Positions 16,016-24,174 of a DNA stretch of 64,000 bases are shown one piece after another. This stretch comes from Planktothrix sp. PCC 11201 (GTDB lineage Bacteria > Cyanobacteriota > Cyanobacteriia > Cyanobacteriales > Microcoleaceae). The first letter of the stretch is position 1. Every line of letters starts with the position of its first letter. The stretch spans positions 208,373 to 272,372 of the forward strand of contig NZ_LT797711.1 in assembly GCF_900009135.1 (NCBI RefSeq), given 5' to 3'. The notes beneath the pieces are model-generated. The model worked only from the letters and a program-made list of their open reading frames with translations. It searched no databases and had not been told where the DNA came from. The translations under genes and the position numbers were made by a program.

Positions 16016-18445
16016 TTAAAACGATGCTTCCATCTGAGCAATATCCAAAGTTGTCCTCAACACCGAATCAGGATTTAAACTGATGGAATCTATTCCTAAT
16101 TCCACTAAGAAACGAGCAAATTCAGGATAATCACTCGGTGCTTGACCACAAATTCCGATCTTGCGATTATATTCTTTAACGGTTGCGATCGCCATTTGAA
16201 TCATCCGTTTCACCGCTTCATTCCGTTCATCAAAAATATGGGCAACCAAAGCAGAATCTCGATCCAATCCTAACGTTAATTGGGTTAAATCATTCGATCC
16301 AATCGAGAACCCATCAAACACCTGACAAAACTCATCCGCCATCAAAACATTACTCGGTAATTCACACATCACATAGACTTGTAACCCCTGTTGACCGCGA
16401 ACTAAACCATGTTTTGTCATTTCCGCTAAGACTTTTTTCCCTTCTTCCGGTGTCCGACAAAAAGGAATCATCGGGATCACATTTGCCAATCCCATTTCAT
16501 TTCTGACTCGTTTTAAGGCTTCACATTCTAAGGCAAAAGCCTCTTGATATTTCGGGTCATAATATCGGGAAGCACCCCGCCAACCAATCATGGGATTTTC
16601 TTCGATAGGTTCAAATTGCCGACCCCCCAATAAATTCGCATATTCATTACTTTTGAAATCACTCATCCGCACCACCACCGGATTCGGATAAAAAGCCGCC
16701 GCAATCATACTAATTCCCTGGGCGAGTTTATCGACAAAGAAATCCGGTTTATGGTCATATTGTTCGGTTAATTGGGCAATTTGTTGTTTAACGGTTTGAT
16801 CCTCTAATTGATCAAAATGAATTAACGCTAAGGGGTGAGTTTGGATATGATTGGCAATAATAAATTCTAACCGAGCTAACCCGACCCCATCATTGGGAAT
16901 CGCCGACAATTTAAACGCTTCTTCTGGGTTTCCCACATTCATCATGATTTTAGTGCGGGTTTTAGGAAGATGGTCTAAAACCGTTTCTTCCACCACAAAA
17001 GGAACTAATCCTTGATAGACTTTTCCTTCTTCTCCTTCTGCACAGGAAACCGTAATTTTATCCCCAGTATTTAGGATTTCTGTGGCATTAATTGACCCGA
17101 CAATTGCCGGAATTCCTAACTCTCGGGCAATAATCGCCGCGTGACAAGTTCTGCCCCCGGAGTTAGTAATAATAGCACTGGCTTTTTTCATAATTGGTTC
17201 CCAGTCGGGGTCAGTGCGATGGGTTACTAAGACATCCCCGGGTTGAAATTGATCCATGTTTTTAACATTAGTCATAATACAGGCTTTTCCCTGTCCAATT
17301 TTGTCCCCAACTGCCCGACCAGTAAGCAATACCCGACCTTTACCTTGCAATTTATAATGCTCTAATACCCGACCTGTTTTTTGGGATTGTACGGTTTCCG
17401 GGCGAGCTTGAACAATAAATAATTCTCCAGTTAAGCCATCCTTTGCCCATTCAATATCCATCGGAGAGTAACATTGTCGGACTTGGGAATAGTGATCTTC
17501 GATCATCACTGTCCATTGGGCTAATTTCAGAATTTCATCTTCCGAGAGGGCGTATTTTTTTTGTTCAGAAATCGGAACATTAATATTTTTGGTGGTTTGT
17601 CCCATTTCATAGACCATTTTAATCGCTTTTGTGCCTAAGCGTTTCTCTAAAATGGGTTTGAATCCTTCGCGTAAGGTGGGTTTAAAAACCAAATATTCAT
17701 CGGGATTAACGGTACCTTGAACAACGGTTTCTCCTAACCCGTAAGCCGCCGTAATTAAGGCAGCATTTTTAAATCCGGTTTCGGTATCAATGGAGAACAT
17801 TACCCCCGATGTGGCTAAGTCAGAACGTACCATTTTTTGAATACCGACAGATAGGGCAATATTCAGATGATCAAATCCTTTTAAAGCCCGATAGGAGATG
17901 GCGCGATCGGTAAAAATAGACGCAAAACATTGACGAGTTGCATTTAGGACAGCTTTACCGCTTTTAATATTTAAGTAGGTTTCTTGTTGTCCGGCAAAAC
18001 TCGCATCGGGTAAGTCTTCGGCGGTGGCGGAGGAGCGCACGGCGACATCGGTATTTTGACCATAGCGATCGCAAAGTTTTTGATAGGCGGATAGGATTTC
18101 GGTTTCTAATTTGGGAGGGAATAAAGTATTTAAAATCAGCGATCGCGCCCGTTGACCACAATCACGCAGATTTTTCAGATCTTCGACATCCAACTTGGCA
18201 AATAATTGTCTGAGTTGTTGTTCTAAATTAGCATAAGTAATAAAATACCAATAGGCGTAGGCTGTAATTGCAAATCCTTGAGGAACATTAATACCTTTAG
18301 GTTGTAATTGTTGAATCATTTCTCCCAAGGAAGCATTTTTTCCTCCTACTAAACCAATATCTTTAATTCCCACTTGATCAAACCAGAGAATTAAGGCTTG
18401 TTCTTTCTGTTGAGATAGGGGTTTAAATGGTAAAGTTTTTAACAT
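16016..18445 (-). CDS. ppsA: Phosphoenolpyruvate synthase
   Basis: PEP synthase makes phosphoenolpyruvate, AMP and phosphate from pyruvate and ATP, allowing gluconeogenesis. The 809-residue length is normal. Order: N-terminal ATP-binding domain (GLVGGKNASLGEM, about 33-45; AVRSSATAEDLPDASFAGQQ, about 135-154), swivelling phosphohistidine domain (GGRTCHAAIIARELGIPA, catalytic His about 435), and C-terminal PEP/pyruvate barrel ending in GICGQAPSDYPEF. GGAGAG lies 8 bases before the ATG. A 19-bp inverted repeat 28 bp upstream (18473-18491) is a candidate operator. Confidence 0.95.
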   Translation of the reverse strand: MLKTLPFKPLSQQKEQALILWFDQVGIKDIGLVGGKNASLGEMIQQLQPKGINVPQGFAITAYAYWYFITYANLEQQLRQLFAKLDVEDLKNLRDCGQRARSLILNTLFPPKLETEILSAYQKLCDRYGQNTDVAVRSSATAEDLPDASFAGQQETYLNIKSGKAVLNATRQCFASIFTDRAISYRALKGFDHLNIALSVGIQKMVRSDLATSGVMFSIDTETGFKNAALITAAYGLGETVVQGTVNPDEYLVFKPTLREGFKPILEKRLGTKAIKMVYEMGQTTKNINVPISEQKKYALSEDEILKLAQWTVMIEDHYSQVRQCYSPMDIEWAKDGLTGELFIVQARPETVQSQKTGRVLEHYKLQGKGRVLLTGRAVGDKIGQGKACIMTNVKNMDQFQPGDVLVTHRTDPDWEPIMKKASAIITNSGGRTCHAAIIARELGIPAIVGSINATEILNTGDKITVSCAEGEEGKVYQGLVPFVVEETVLDHLPKTRTKIMMNVGNPEEAFKLSAIPNDGVGLARLEFIIANHIQTHPLALIHFDQLEDQTVKQQIAQLTEQYDHKPDFFVDKLAQGISMIAAAFYPNPVVVRMSDFKSNEYANLLGGRQFEPIEENPMIGWRGASRYYDPKYQEAFALECEALKRVRNEMGLANVIPMIPFCRTPEEGKKVLAEMTKHGLVRGQQGLQVYVMCELPSNVLMADEFCQVFDGFSIGSNDLTQLTLGLDRDSALVAHIFDERNEAVKRMIQMAIATVKEYNRKIGICGQAPSDYPEFARFLVELGIDSISLNPDSVLRTTLDIAQMEASF

Positions 18446-18819
18446 GGTTTAAATCTCTCCAAACGCAACGGACTATCTAATGGTTAGATAGGGTGTGTGT
18501 ACTTTTGTTGCAAAATAAGTCTGTTGAGGGAAAAGGTTAGTTTTTTCTGTCTTTCGACAGAGTTAACGTTTCCTCTAAAATATGAAAACCCTTGATCCCC
18601 AATATTTAAACGTCGAGTTTTATTTTGTTAGAGTTGGAGAGCAGGGGGTAGCCGACTCAATTCCTGGCGTTTAATTGTTCCTACTTTTATCTTATTTCGT
18701 CTGTGGGAAATCGACATCCCTCTTGGTAAAATAGTCTTAGTTACTTAAAGGAAAGAATGGCGACCTATCGGCTTCTGAGAGATAGTTTAAGAAACATTAA
18801 GTTTTTTTAGGAGGCGCGA
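18446..18819. promoter_or_regulatory. Divergent ppsA / HxlR regulatory region
   Basis: This 374-bp spacer contains promoters for both genes. Two inverted repeats are visible: CTATCTAA-TGG-TTAGATAG (18473-18491) next to ppsA, and TCTGTC-TTTC-GACAGA (18546-18561). A run of Ts and a strong AGGAGG (about 18810) precede the HxlR ATG. No small gene is seen. Confidence 0.5.
18473..18491. promoter_or_regulatory. Inverted repeat upstream of ppsA
   Basis: Two perfect 8-bp arms, CTATCTAA and TTAGATAG, are separated by TGG and lie 28 bp before the ppsA start. The divergent HxlR-family gene is a natural candidate binder, as these dimeric winged-helix proteins bind palindromes of this size. A stem-loop in the ppsA leader is an alternative. 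Confidence 0.45.
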
Positions 18820-19212
18820 ATGAAAGTTAAGGAATGTTACAAAACCACGGAGATCTGGGAAAGCAACCAATGTCTGGACGCCATTTGTCCCATTGAGTTC
18901 ATCCTGGAGTTAATCGGAACAAAATGGTCAATCTCCATCCTGCGGGAGTTATTTCGGGGACATCAACGCACCCATGAATTATTAGAATCGTTACCCGGAA
19001 TTAGCACCAAAACCCTCACCATCCGGTTGCGGGAATTGGAAAAACATGGGTTAATCCTCCGTACGGTTTATGCTGAAATTCCTCCACGGGTAGAATATTG
19101 TCTAACCGATAAGGGACGGGAACTTCAACCAATTTTACTCGCCTTAAAACAGGTGGGAGAACACTGGTTAAAGGATAGCCACTGTGTTTGTCCCTTAGAA
19201 TTGGGGGTTTAG
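18820..19212 (+). CDS. HxlR family winged-helix transcriptional regulator
   Basis: The 130-residue protein matches HxlR: CPIEFILELIGTKWSISILR (about 23-42), LFRGHQRTHELLESLPGIS, then KTLTIRLRELEKHGLILRTV and VEYCLTDKGREL. HxlR proteins often sense reactive electrophiles or redox state through cysteines; here Cys residues lie at about 6, 18, 23, 87, 126 and 128. An AGGAGG ribosome site precedes the ATG. It is divergent from ppsA. Confidence 0.85.
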   Translation: MKVKECYKTTEIWESNQCLDAICPIEFILELIGTKWSISILRELFRGHQRTHELLESLPGISTKTLTIRLRELEKHGLILRTVYAEIPPRVEYCLTDKGRELQPILLALKQVGEHWLKDSHCVCPLELGV

Positions 19213-19437
19213 GGACAGTTTAGGGGCGGACAGAGTTTTCCCATTCCTGTCGATAACCCGCGCTAAAATGGATTTCAGAACTAACATCGAACGTCTGTTT
19301 TCCGGGATTGTTGAGGTGAGATGATTAGGAAAATCCCAGACCGGGTGCGGGTTTCAGGAACATCAGATCTGATGTAGAATTCTGATGGATATTGAATACT
19401 CAAAACAATCGCAATTCTTGACAAGAATGCTTTGCTA

Positions 19438-21252
19438 ATGTTGTATATAAAAAAATTATTTAGCCCGTCGGCCATCATGCGTCCCCTAATCAATTGGAGT
19501 TGTCGGTTATTGGGATTACCGAGTCTGAATGAATTAGAAGCTAACCTCTTATCAGAAACAACCAAGATTGAGCAGATGAAGCAACAGCAGAATGCTCTTT
19601 ATCGTGTGATTAGTAAGATTCGAGCCTCTTTAGACATTGATTATATTTTTCGCACGACAACTAAAGAAACCTGTAAACTATTAGGAGCAGAACGGGTCGC
19701 AGTTTATCGTTTTTATGAAGATTGGGGCGGGGAATTTGTCAGTGATTTTGAATTTGCCGAACCCGGTTGGATCGATCATGAAAGTTTAGGAAAAAATACG
19801 GTTTGGATTGATACTTATCTTCAAAAAAACCAAGGAGGGCGGTATAAAGAAAATCAAACTCTAGTGGTTTCTGATGTACTGAAAGCCGAATTATCTCAAT
19901 GTCATCTCGATGTTTTACAACAGTTTGGTATCCAAGCCTATGCAACGGTTCCTATTTTTACAAAACAAAAACTTTGGGGAGTTTTAGCGGCTTATCAACA
20001 TTCAAACCCTCGGGAATGGCAAGATTCAGAGGTAGAATTTTTAGCTCAAGTTGCCACTCAGTTAGGGTTTGCTGTACAGCAAGCTGAATTATTAGCTCAA
20101 TCGGAACGAAAAGCCAAAGATTTACAAGAAACCAGCGAACAACAGCAAATTTTATTAACCGTAATTGCGGCAATTCGGGAATCTTTAGATTTAGATATTT
20201 TATTCAAAACCACGGCTAGAGAAGTTCTCAGAGCCCTCAATGCGGATCGAGTGGGCATCTTTCGCTTTGATCCAGAAACTAACTATTGTTCGGGTCAATT
20301 TGTTTCAGAAAGCGTTTTACCGATCTATGATTCTGCTTTAATCACTCCAATTAACGATCGGTGTTTTGGAGAAAAATATGCCCTGGATTACCAACAGGGT
20401 CGAATGCAAGTTTTAAACAATATTTATGAATATGGATTAAAAGATTGTCATCTTAAAATCTTAGAAAAATTTCAGATTCAAGCCCAAATTGTTTCGCCTT
20501 TAATGAAGGGTAAAATACTCTGGGGATTACTCTGTATTCATCAATGCGATCGCCCCCGTCAATGGACAAAAACCGAGCTCCAATTTGTCAAGCAGTTAGC
20601 GGCTCAATTCAGTATTGCCCTGAGCCACTCGGATTTATTAGTTCAAACTCGTTCCCAAGCAGAACAATTAAACCTAACACTTAAAGAACTGAAAACCGCA
20701 AACTTAAAATTAGAAAAACTGGCTCGCAGAGATGGGTTAACGGGCATTGCCAATCGTCGTTATTTTAATGCTTTTTTTAACAAGACTTGGGAAACAGCTA
20801 AAGACAATCATCAATATTTATCTCTGATTTTATTTGATGTCGATTATTTTAAACTTTATAACGATTTTTATGGACATCCTGCCGGAGATCAATGCTTAAT
20901 TAGTATTACCCGATCCGTGCAAAAAATTCTACGCTCAACGGATCTTTTAGCCAGGTATGGCGGAGAAGAATTTGCGGTGATTTTACCCAATACCAATCCC
21001 GATCAAGCCTATCGTGTGGCTGATAAAATTCAAGCGGTGGTCAGAAACTTAACGATTTCCCATACCAATATTCCGACGGGAAAATCCATCGTTACAGTCA
21101 GTCTGGGAGTTTCCAGTCAAATCCCCCGATCGGATCTACTTCCCCAAGACCTAATCAACGAAGCCGATCAAGCCCTCTACAGTGCCAAAAAACAAGGACG
21201 AGATCAATGGGTTTCCTGGGCGCAACCCTTATCAGTGATCGGTTATCAGTGA
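19438..21252 (+). CDS. Tandem cyanobacteriochrome GAF-GAF diguanylate cyclase
   Basis: Numbering is from the TTG at 19432; the ATG at 19438 is residue 3. GAF1 (about 60-215) has a Cys-His dyad, SQCHLDVL (C157-H158), and GGRYKENQ. GAF2 (about 245-400) has both hallmarks of a DXCF cyanobacteriochrome: DRCF (309-312) and DCHLKIL (C339-H340). These cysteines should bind a linear tetrapyrrole, so the protein probably senses light. The C-terminal GGDEF domain has an intact GGEEF (510-514) and an inhibitory RSTD I-site (501-504), so it should make cyclic di-GMP. There is no transmembrane segment. The last codons overlap a CAGTGATCAGT repeat. The colour range is inferred only: DXCF types are often blue/green. 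Confidence 0.9.
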   Translation: MLYIKKLFSPSAIMRPLINWSCRLLGLPSLNELEANLLSETTKIEQMKQQQNALYRVISKIRASLDIDYIFRTTTKETCKLLGAERVAVYRFYEDWGGEFVSDFEFAEPGWIDHESLGKNTVWIDTYLQKNQGGRYKENQTLVVSDVLKAELSQCHLDVLQQFGIQAYATVPIFTKQKLWGVLAAYQHSNPREWQDSEVEFLAQVATQLGFAVQQAELLAQSERKAKDLQETSEQQQILLTVIAAIRESLDLDILFKTTAREVLRALNADRVGIFRFDPETNYCSGQFVSESVLPIYDSALITPINDRCFGEKYALDYQQGRMQVLNNIYEYGLKDCHLKILEKFQIQAQIVSPLMKGKILWGLLCIHQCDRPRQWTKTELQFVKQLAAQFSIALSHSDLLVQTRSQAEQLNLTLKELKTANLKLEKLARRDGLTGIANRRYFNAFFNKTWETAKDNHQYLSLILFDVDYFKLYNDFYGHPAGDQCLISITRSVQKILRSTDLLARYGGEEFAVILPNTNPDQAYRVADKIQAVVRNLTISHTNIPTGKSIVTVSLGVSSQIPRSDLLPQDLINEADQALYSAKKQGRDQWVSWAQPLSVIGYQ

Positions 21253-21257
21253 TCAGT

Positions 21258-21362
21258 TATAGCAAGAGGCAATAGGGAATGGGCAATGGGCAATAGGTAA
21301 ATACTTACTATAAGTAGCTTTTAGCTTTCAAGAATGTCCTAATAGATGTGGCAACTGCTATA
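21258..21362. mobile_element. MITE-like element, copy A
   Basis: TATAGCA (21258-21264) and TGCTATA (21356-21362) are terminal inverted repeats around about 90 bp of non-coding DNA that includes GGGAAT-type heptamers and the word TTTTAGCTTTCAAGAATGTC. A longer copy lies at 27979-28122. It has no transposase and fits a miniature inverted-repeat element. Confidence 0.65.
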
Positions 21363-21423
21363 TCAGTTAATAAGTTATCAGTTAATAGGCAACGCCCCGT
21401 ATTACTCATAAAAGTAAAATTCT

Positions 21424-21437
21424 GTAACAATTATTAC
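21424..21437 (+). promoter_or_regulatory. NtcA-like binding site upstream of gdhA
   Basis: GTA-N8-TAC, the NtcA consensus, occurs as GTAACAATTATTAC 87 bp before the gdhA start. A TAGGCT at 21468-21473 fits the TAN3T form of the -10 element but is 30 bp downstream, longer than the usual 21-23 bp. NtcA control of glutamate dehydrogenase is biologically plausible. Confidence 0.45.
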
Positions 21438-21523
21438 AAATTTAATCTTTTCTTCGGGATCACAGGTTAGGCTACAGATAGGAAGACAAATTCAACTCTC
21501 TGATCTCAATAGGAGGTCTGCAA

Positions 21524-22813
21524 ATGGTATCCTCTCCCGTCAGAATTAATCCCGCACCGACTCCGGCCTATATTTGTCCCTACGATCGCACCTGTAGTTA
21601 TTTGGGACAGGCCGCAGTTGAGTTAGATCTCGATGACAATGTGCTGGTGGTGTTACAACAACCCCGCAAAGTTGTCACCGTCTCAATTCCCGTCAAACTG
21701 GATAACGGTAAAGTTGAGGTGTTAGCCGGACATCGTGTGCAGCATTGCGATGTACTTGGCCCCTATAAAGGAGGTTTACGGTATCATCCTTCGGTGAACT
21801 TGGGGGAACTCTCCGCCTTAGCGATGTTAATGACTTGGAAATGCGCTTTATTGGGAATTCCCTACGGGGGTGCTAAGGGTGGCATTGGCTTTGACCCCCA
21901 TCAATATAGTATTAATGAGTTAGAACGGATCACCCGTCGCTACGCGAGTGAACTGATCAAAGATATTGGGCCAGAAACCGATATTCCCGCCCCCGATGTG
22001 GGAACCTCCGCTCGAGAAATGGCTTGGATTATGGATACCTATTCGATGAACATGGGACGGGCCGTGCTGGGGGTGGTGACTGGAAAACCTCTATCTATTG
22101 GTGGGTCAAAAGGACGGGAAATGGCGACCGGACGGGGTGTGATGATTACCGTGCGCGAAGCCTTAGCCGAACAGGGCAAATCCCTCGAAGGTGCAGCGAT
22201 TGTGATTCAGGGTTTCGGAAAAGTGGGGGCGGCGGCCGCGCAATTGTTTTATGAAGCTGGGGCGACGGTCTTAGCGGTTTCTAATGTCCATGGTGGGATC
22301 TATTCCGAAAATGGCTTAGATATTCCGGCTCTGCAAGCCTATGCAGCCCAAAACAACCATGATATCACGGGATTTCCTGATAGTGAACCGATTAGCAATG
22401 CCGAATTATTAACATTAGCTTGTGATGTGTTAATTCCAGCAGCCATGGAAGATCAAATTACCGAAGAAAATGCCGATCAAATCAAGGCTAAAATGATCGC
22501 CGAAGCAGCTAATGCCCCGATTACATTATTAGCAGATCAAATGTTAGAAGCCCGGGGAATTATGGTTTTACCCGATATTCTCGCTAATGCGGGCGGTGTG
22601 GTTGTTAGTTATTGGGAATGGGTACAAGGTCAATCCTTTGTCTTCTGGGATGAGGAACGGGTGAATCATGAAATGGAACACCTGATGGTACAGGCCTATG
22701 CTCGGGTGAGTGAACTAGCCAAACAACGGGGGGTTTCTATGCGATTAGCCGCCTATACTTTAGGCGTGGGTCGAGTAGCTCAAGCCTTAAAAGATCGGGG
22801 TTTGTATCCGTAA
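21524..22813 (+). CDS. gdhA: Glutamate dehydrogenase (Glu/Leu/Phe/Val dehydrogenase family)
   Basis: The enzyme interconverts glutamate and 2-oxoglutarate plus ammonium. The 429-residue sequence has the substrate motifs GPYKGGLRYHPSV (about 85-97) and PYGGAKGGIGFDP (about 112-124), the catalytic PAPDVGTSAREMAW (about 157-170), and a C-terminal Rossmann domain with VIQGFGKVGAAAA (about 227-239). Length and motifs fit the NAD(P)-dependent hexameric type. AGGAGG stands nine bases before the ATG. A GTA-N8-TAC site upstream suggests nitrogen control. Leucine dehydrogenase is less likely given length. Confidence 0.9.
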   Translation: MVSSPVRINPAPTPAYICPYDRTCSYLGQAAVELDLDDNVLVVLQQPRKVVTVSIPVKLDNGKVEVLAGHRVQHCDVLGPYKGGLRYHPSVNLGELSALAMLMTWKCALLGIPYGGAKGGIGFDPHQYSINELERITRRYASELIKDIGPETDIPAPDVGTSAREMAWIMDTYSMNMGRAVLGVVTGKPLSIGGSKGREMATGRGVMITVREALAEQGKSLEGAAIVIQGFGKVGAAAAQLFYEAGATVLAVSNVHGGIYSENGLDIPALQAYAAQNNHDITGFPDSEPISNAELLTLACDVLIPAAMEDQITEENADQIKAKMIAEAANAPITLLADQMLEARGIMVLPDILANAGGVVVSYWEWVQGQSFVFWDEERVNHEMEHLMVQAYARVSELAKQRGVSMRLAAYTLGVGRVAQALKDRGLYP

Positions 22814-22834
22814 TGTTTGCTAAATATTCCCGGT

Positions 22835-22862
22835 GTAGAGACGTTGCATGCAACGTCTCTAC
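22835..22862. repeat. 28-bp perfect palindrome (GTAGAGACGTTGCA family)
   Basis: GTAGAGACGTTGCA is followed directly by its exact complement, between gdhA and the Uma2 remnant. A degenerate relative is seen at about 41162-41188. It may act as a gdhA terminator. Confidence 0.7.
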
Positions 22863-22904
22863 GACTGGTGGGGTTAGGGGGAGTGTCAAGCGATCGCCTA
22901 TTTA

Positions 22905-23118
22905 AAAATAACATTACGGTAAATTTCTGCTCAAATTGCGTATCCCCAAGCACAACACACAAATAGGTCAAAATATTGCGACCAATACGACTGTGGTTGA
23001 GCGATCCTCCGGGCATGGGTACGATTTCTCCATCACGATATTCACTACGTCCTTCTGCTTTTTCTTCAAGGGCGCGATATTCGTCCAAACTATAGTGATG
23101 AGCAACTTTCGCAATCAT
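22905..23118 (-). pseudogene. Truncated Uma2 (DUF820) gene remnant
   Basis: From the ATG at 23118 the frame reads like the N-terminus of a Uma2 protein: HHYSLDEYRALEEKAEGRSE, YRDGEIVPMPGGSLNHSRI, then LGDTQFEQKFTV. Similarity then stops and the frame runs into unrelated sequence and a palindromic repeat, without the catalytic PD-(D/E)XK half. It is therefore a 5' fragment of a dead gene. The 3' boundary is approximate. Confidence 0.65.
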
Positions 23119-23211
23119 CGAATTATGTTGGTTATACACTTATAAATTTTACCGCCCACCTACTGAATGGAGATTAAAATAAACAATGAATATTAAAAAT
23201 CAACAACAATT

Positions 23212-23835
23212 ATGGCTTTAAAGTTTATCTCCATTCCCCCTGAAACTGGCAAACCCCCTCAAGGATTAATTGTGCTGATGCACGGTTGGGGCGCAAATGC
23301 TGAGGATCTCACCTCCCTAGCTCCGATGTTGCGTTTGAGCGACTATCAATTCATCTTTCCCCAGGCCCCCTTTCCCCATCCTCAAGCCCCGATGGGAAGG
23401 GCCTGGTACGCCTTAGAAACCCCTGAATATGAAGGATTAGCCGAAACCCAACAGCAGGTCAAGGAATGGTTAGAATCCTTAGAAGCGAGTACCGGAGTTC
23501 CCCTATCCCGAACCATTTTAGGGGGATTTTCCCAAGGGGGGGCGATGGTGTTGGATATAGGACGTTATTTTCCTTTAGCGGGCTTAATTATTTTAAGTGG
23601 TTATTTGCATTTTTCCCCCGAACCTTTAGACCATGATTTACCCCCGGTATTAATTGTTCATGGAAAACAAGATCCGATTGTGCCAATAGAAGCCGCCGGG
23701 CAAGCCAGAACTGCCTTTGAACAGTTGGGGGCAAAAGTTCAGTACCAAGAATTTAATATGGGTCATGAAATTCGACCCGAGGTTTTAGGCTTAATAAGAA
23801 GTTTTGTAATAGATTCGATACCACAATCAACCTAA
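23212..23835 (+). CDS. Carboxylesterase/phospholipase family alpha/beta hydrolase
   Basis: The 207-residue compact hydrolase has HGWGANAEDL (about 24-33), nucleophile Ser in GGFSQGGAM (about 105-113), Asp in GKQDPIVP and His in MGHEIRPEV. This matches the YpfH/carboxylesterase-2 family that cleaves small esters or lysophospholipids. No signal peptide is visible, so it is likely cytoplasmic. It is followed after 89 bp by the DUF2555 gene. Confidence 0.85.
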   Translation: MALKFISIPPETGKPPQGLIVLMHGWGANAEDLTSLAPMLRLSDYQFIFPQAPFPHPQAPMGRAWYALETPEYEGLAETQQQVKEWLESLEASTGVPLSRTILGGFSQGGAMVLDIGRYFPLAGLIILSGYLHFSPEPLDHDLPPVLIVHGKQDPIVPIEAAGQARTAFEQLGAKVQYQEFNMGHEIRPEVLGLIRSFVIDSIPQST

Positions 23836-23924
23836 TAGCCTTAGTATAGAGATGGGGTTATCCATTAATGGTAACTCCGCCCAGTCAAGCTCAAAGCAAA
23901 TGCAATTCACGGGAGGTTTAACTC

Positions 23925-24137
23925 ATGGCAACCTTGACTCAATCCTCACCGAATATTCCCACTCTAACAGCCGAGGATGTGGCGGAACTGGCTGCTCGTC
24001 TGGAACGAGATGATTATGATAATGCCTTTGAAGGACTCAATGATTGGCATTTGTTACGAGCGATCGCATTTCAACGTCCCGAGCTAGTGGAACCCTATGT
24101 TTACTTGCTCGACCTTGAGGCCTATGATGAAGCCTAA
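23925..24137 (+). CDS. DUF2555 family small cyanobacterial protein
   Basis: This 70-residue acidic protein contains LTAEDVAELAARLERDDYDN and GLNDWHLLRAIAFQRPELVE, matching the cyanobacterial DUF2555 family in length and sequence. Its function is not established as far as I know. GGGAGG precedes the ATG. It lies 37 bp upstream of coaBC in the same direction and may be cotranscribed. Confidence 0.8.
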   Translation: MATLTQSSPNIPTLTAEDVAELAARLERDDYDNAFEGLNDWHLLRAIAFQRPELVEPYVYLLDLEAYDEA

Positions 24138-24174
24138 CCCTTTGATCGTCTTTAGGTTGGAATTAGGTTAACAA

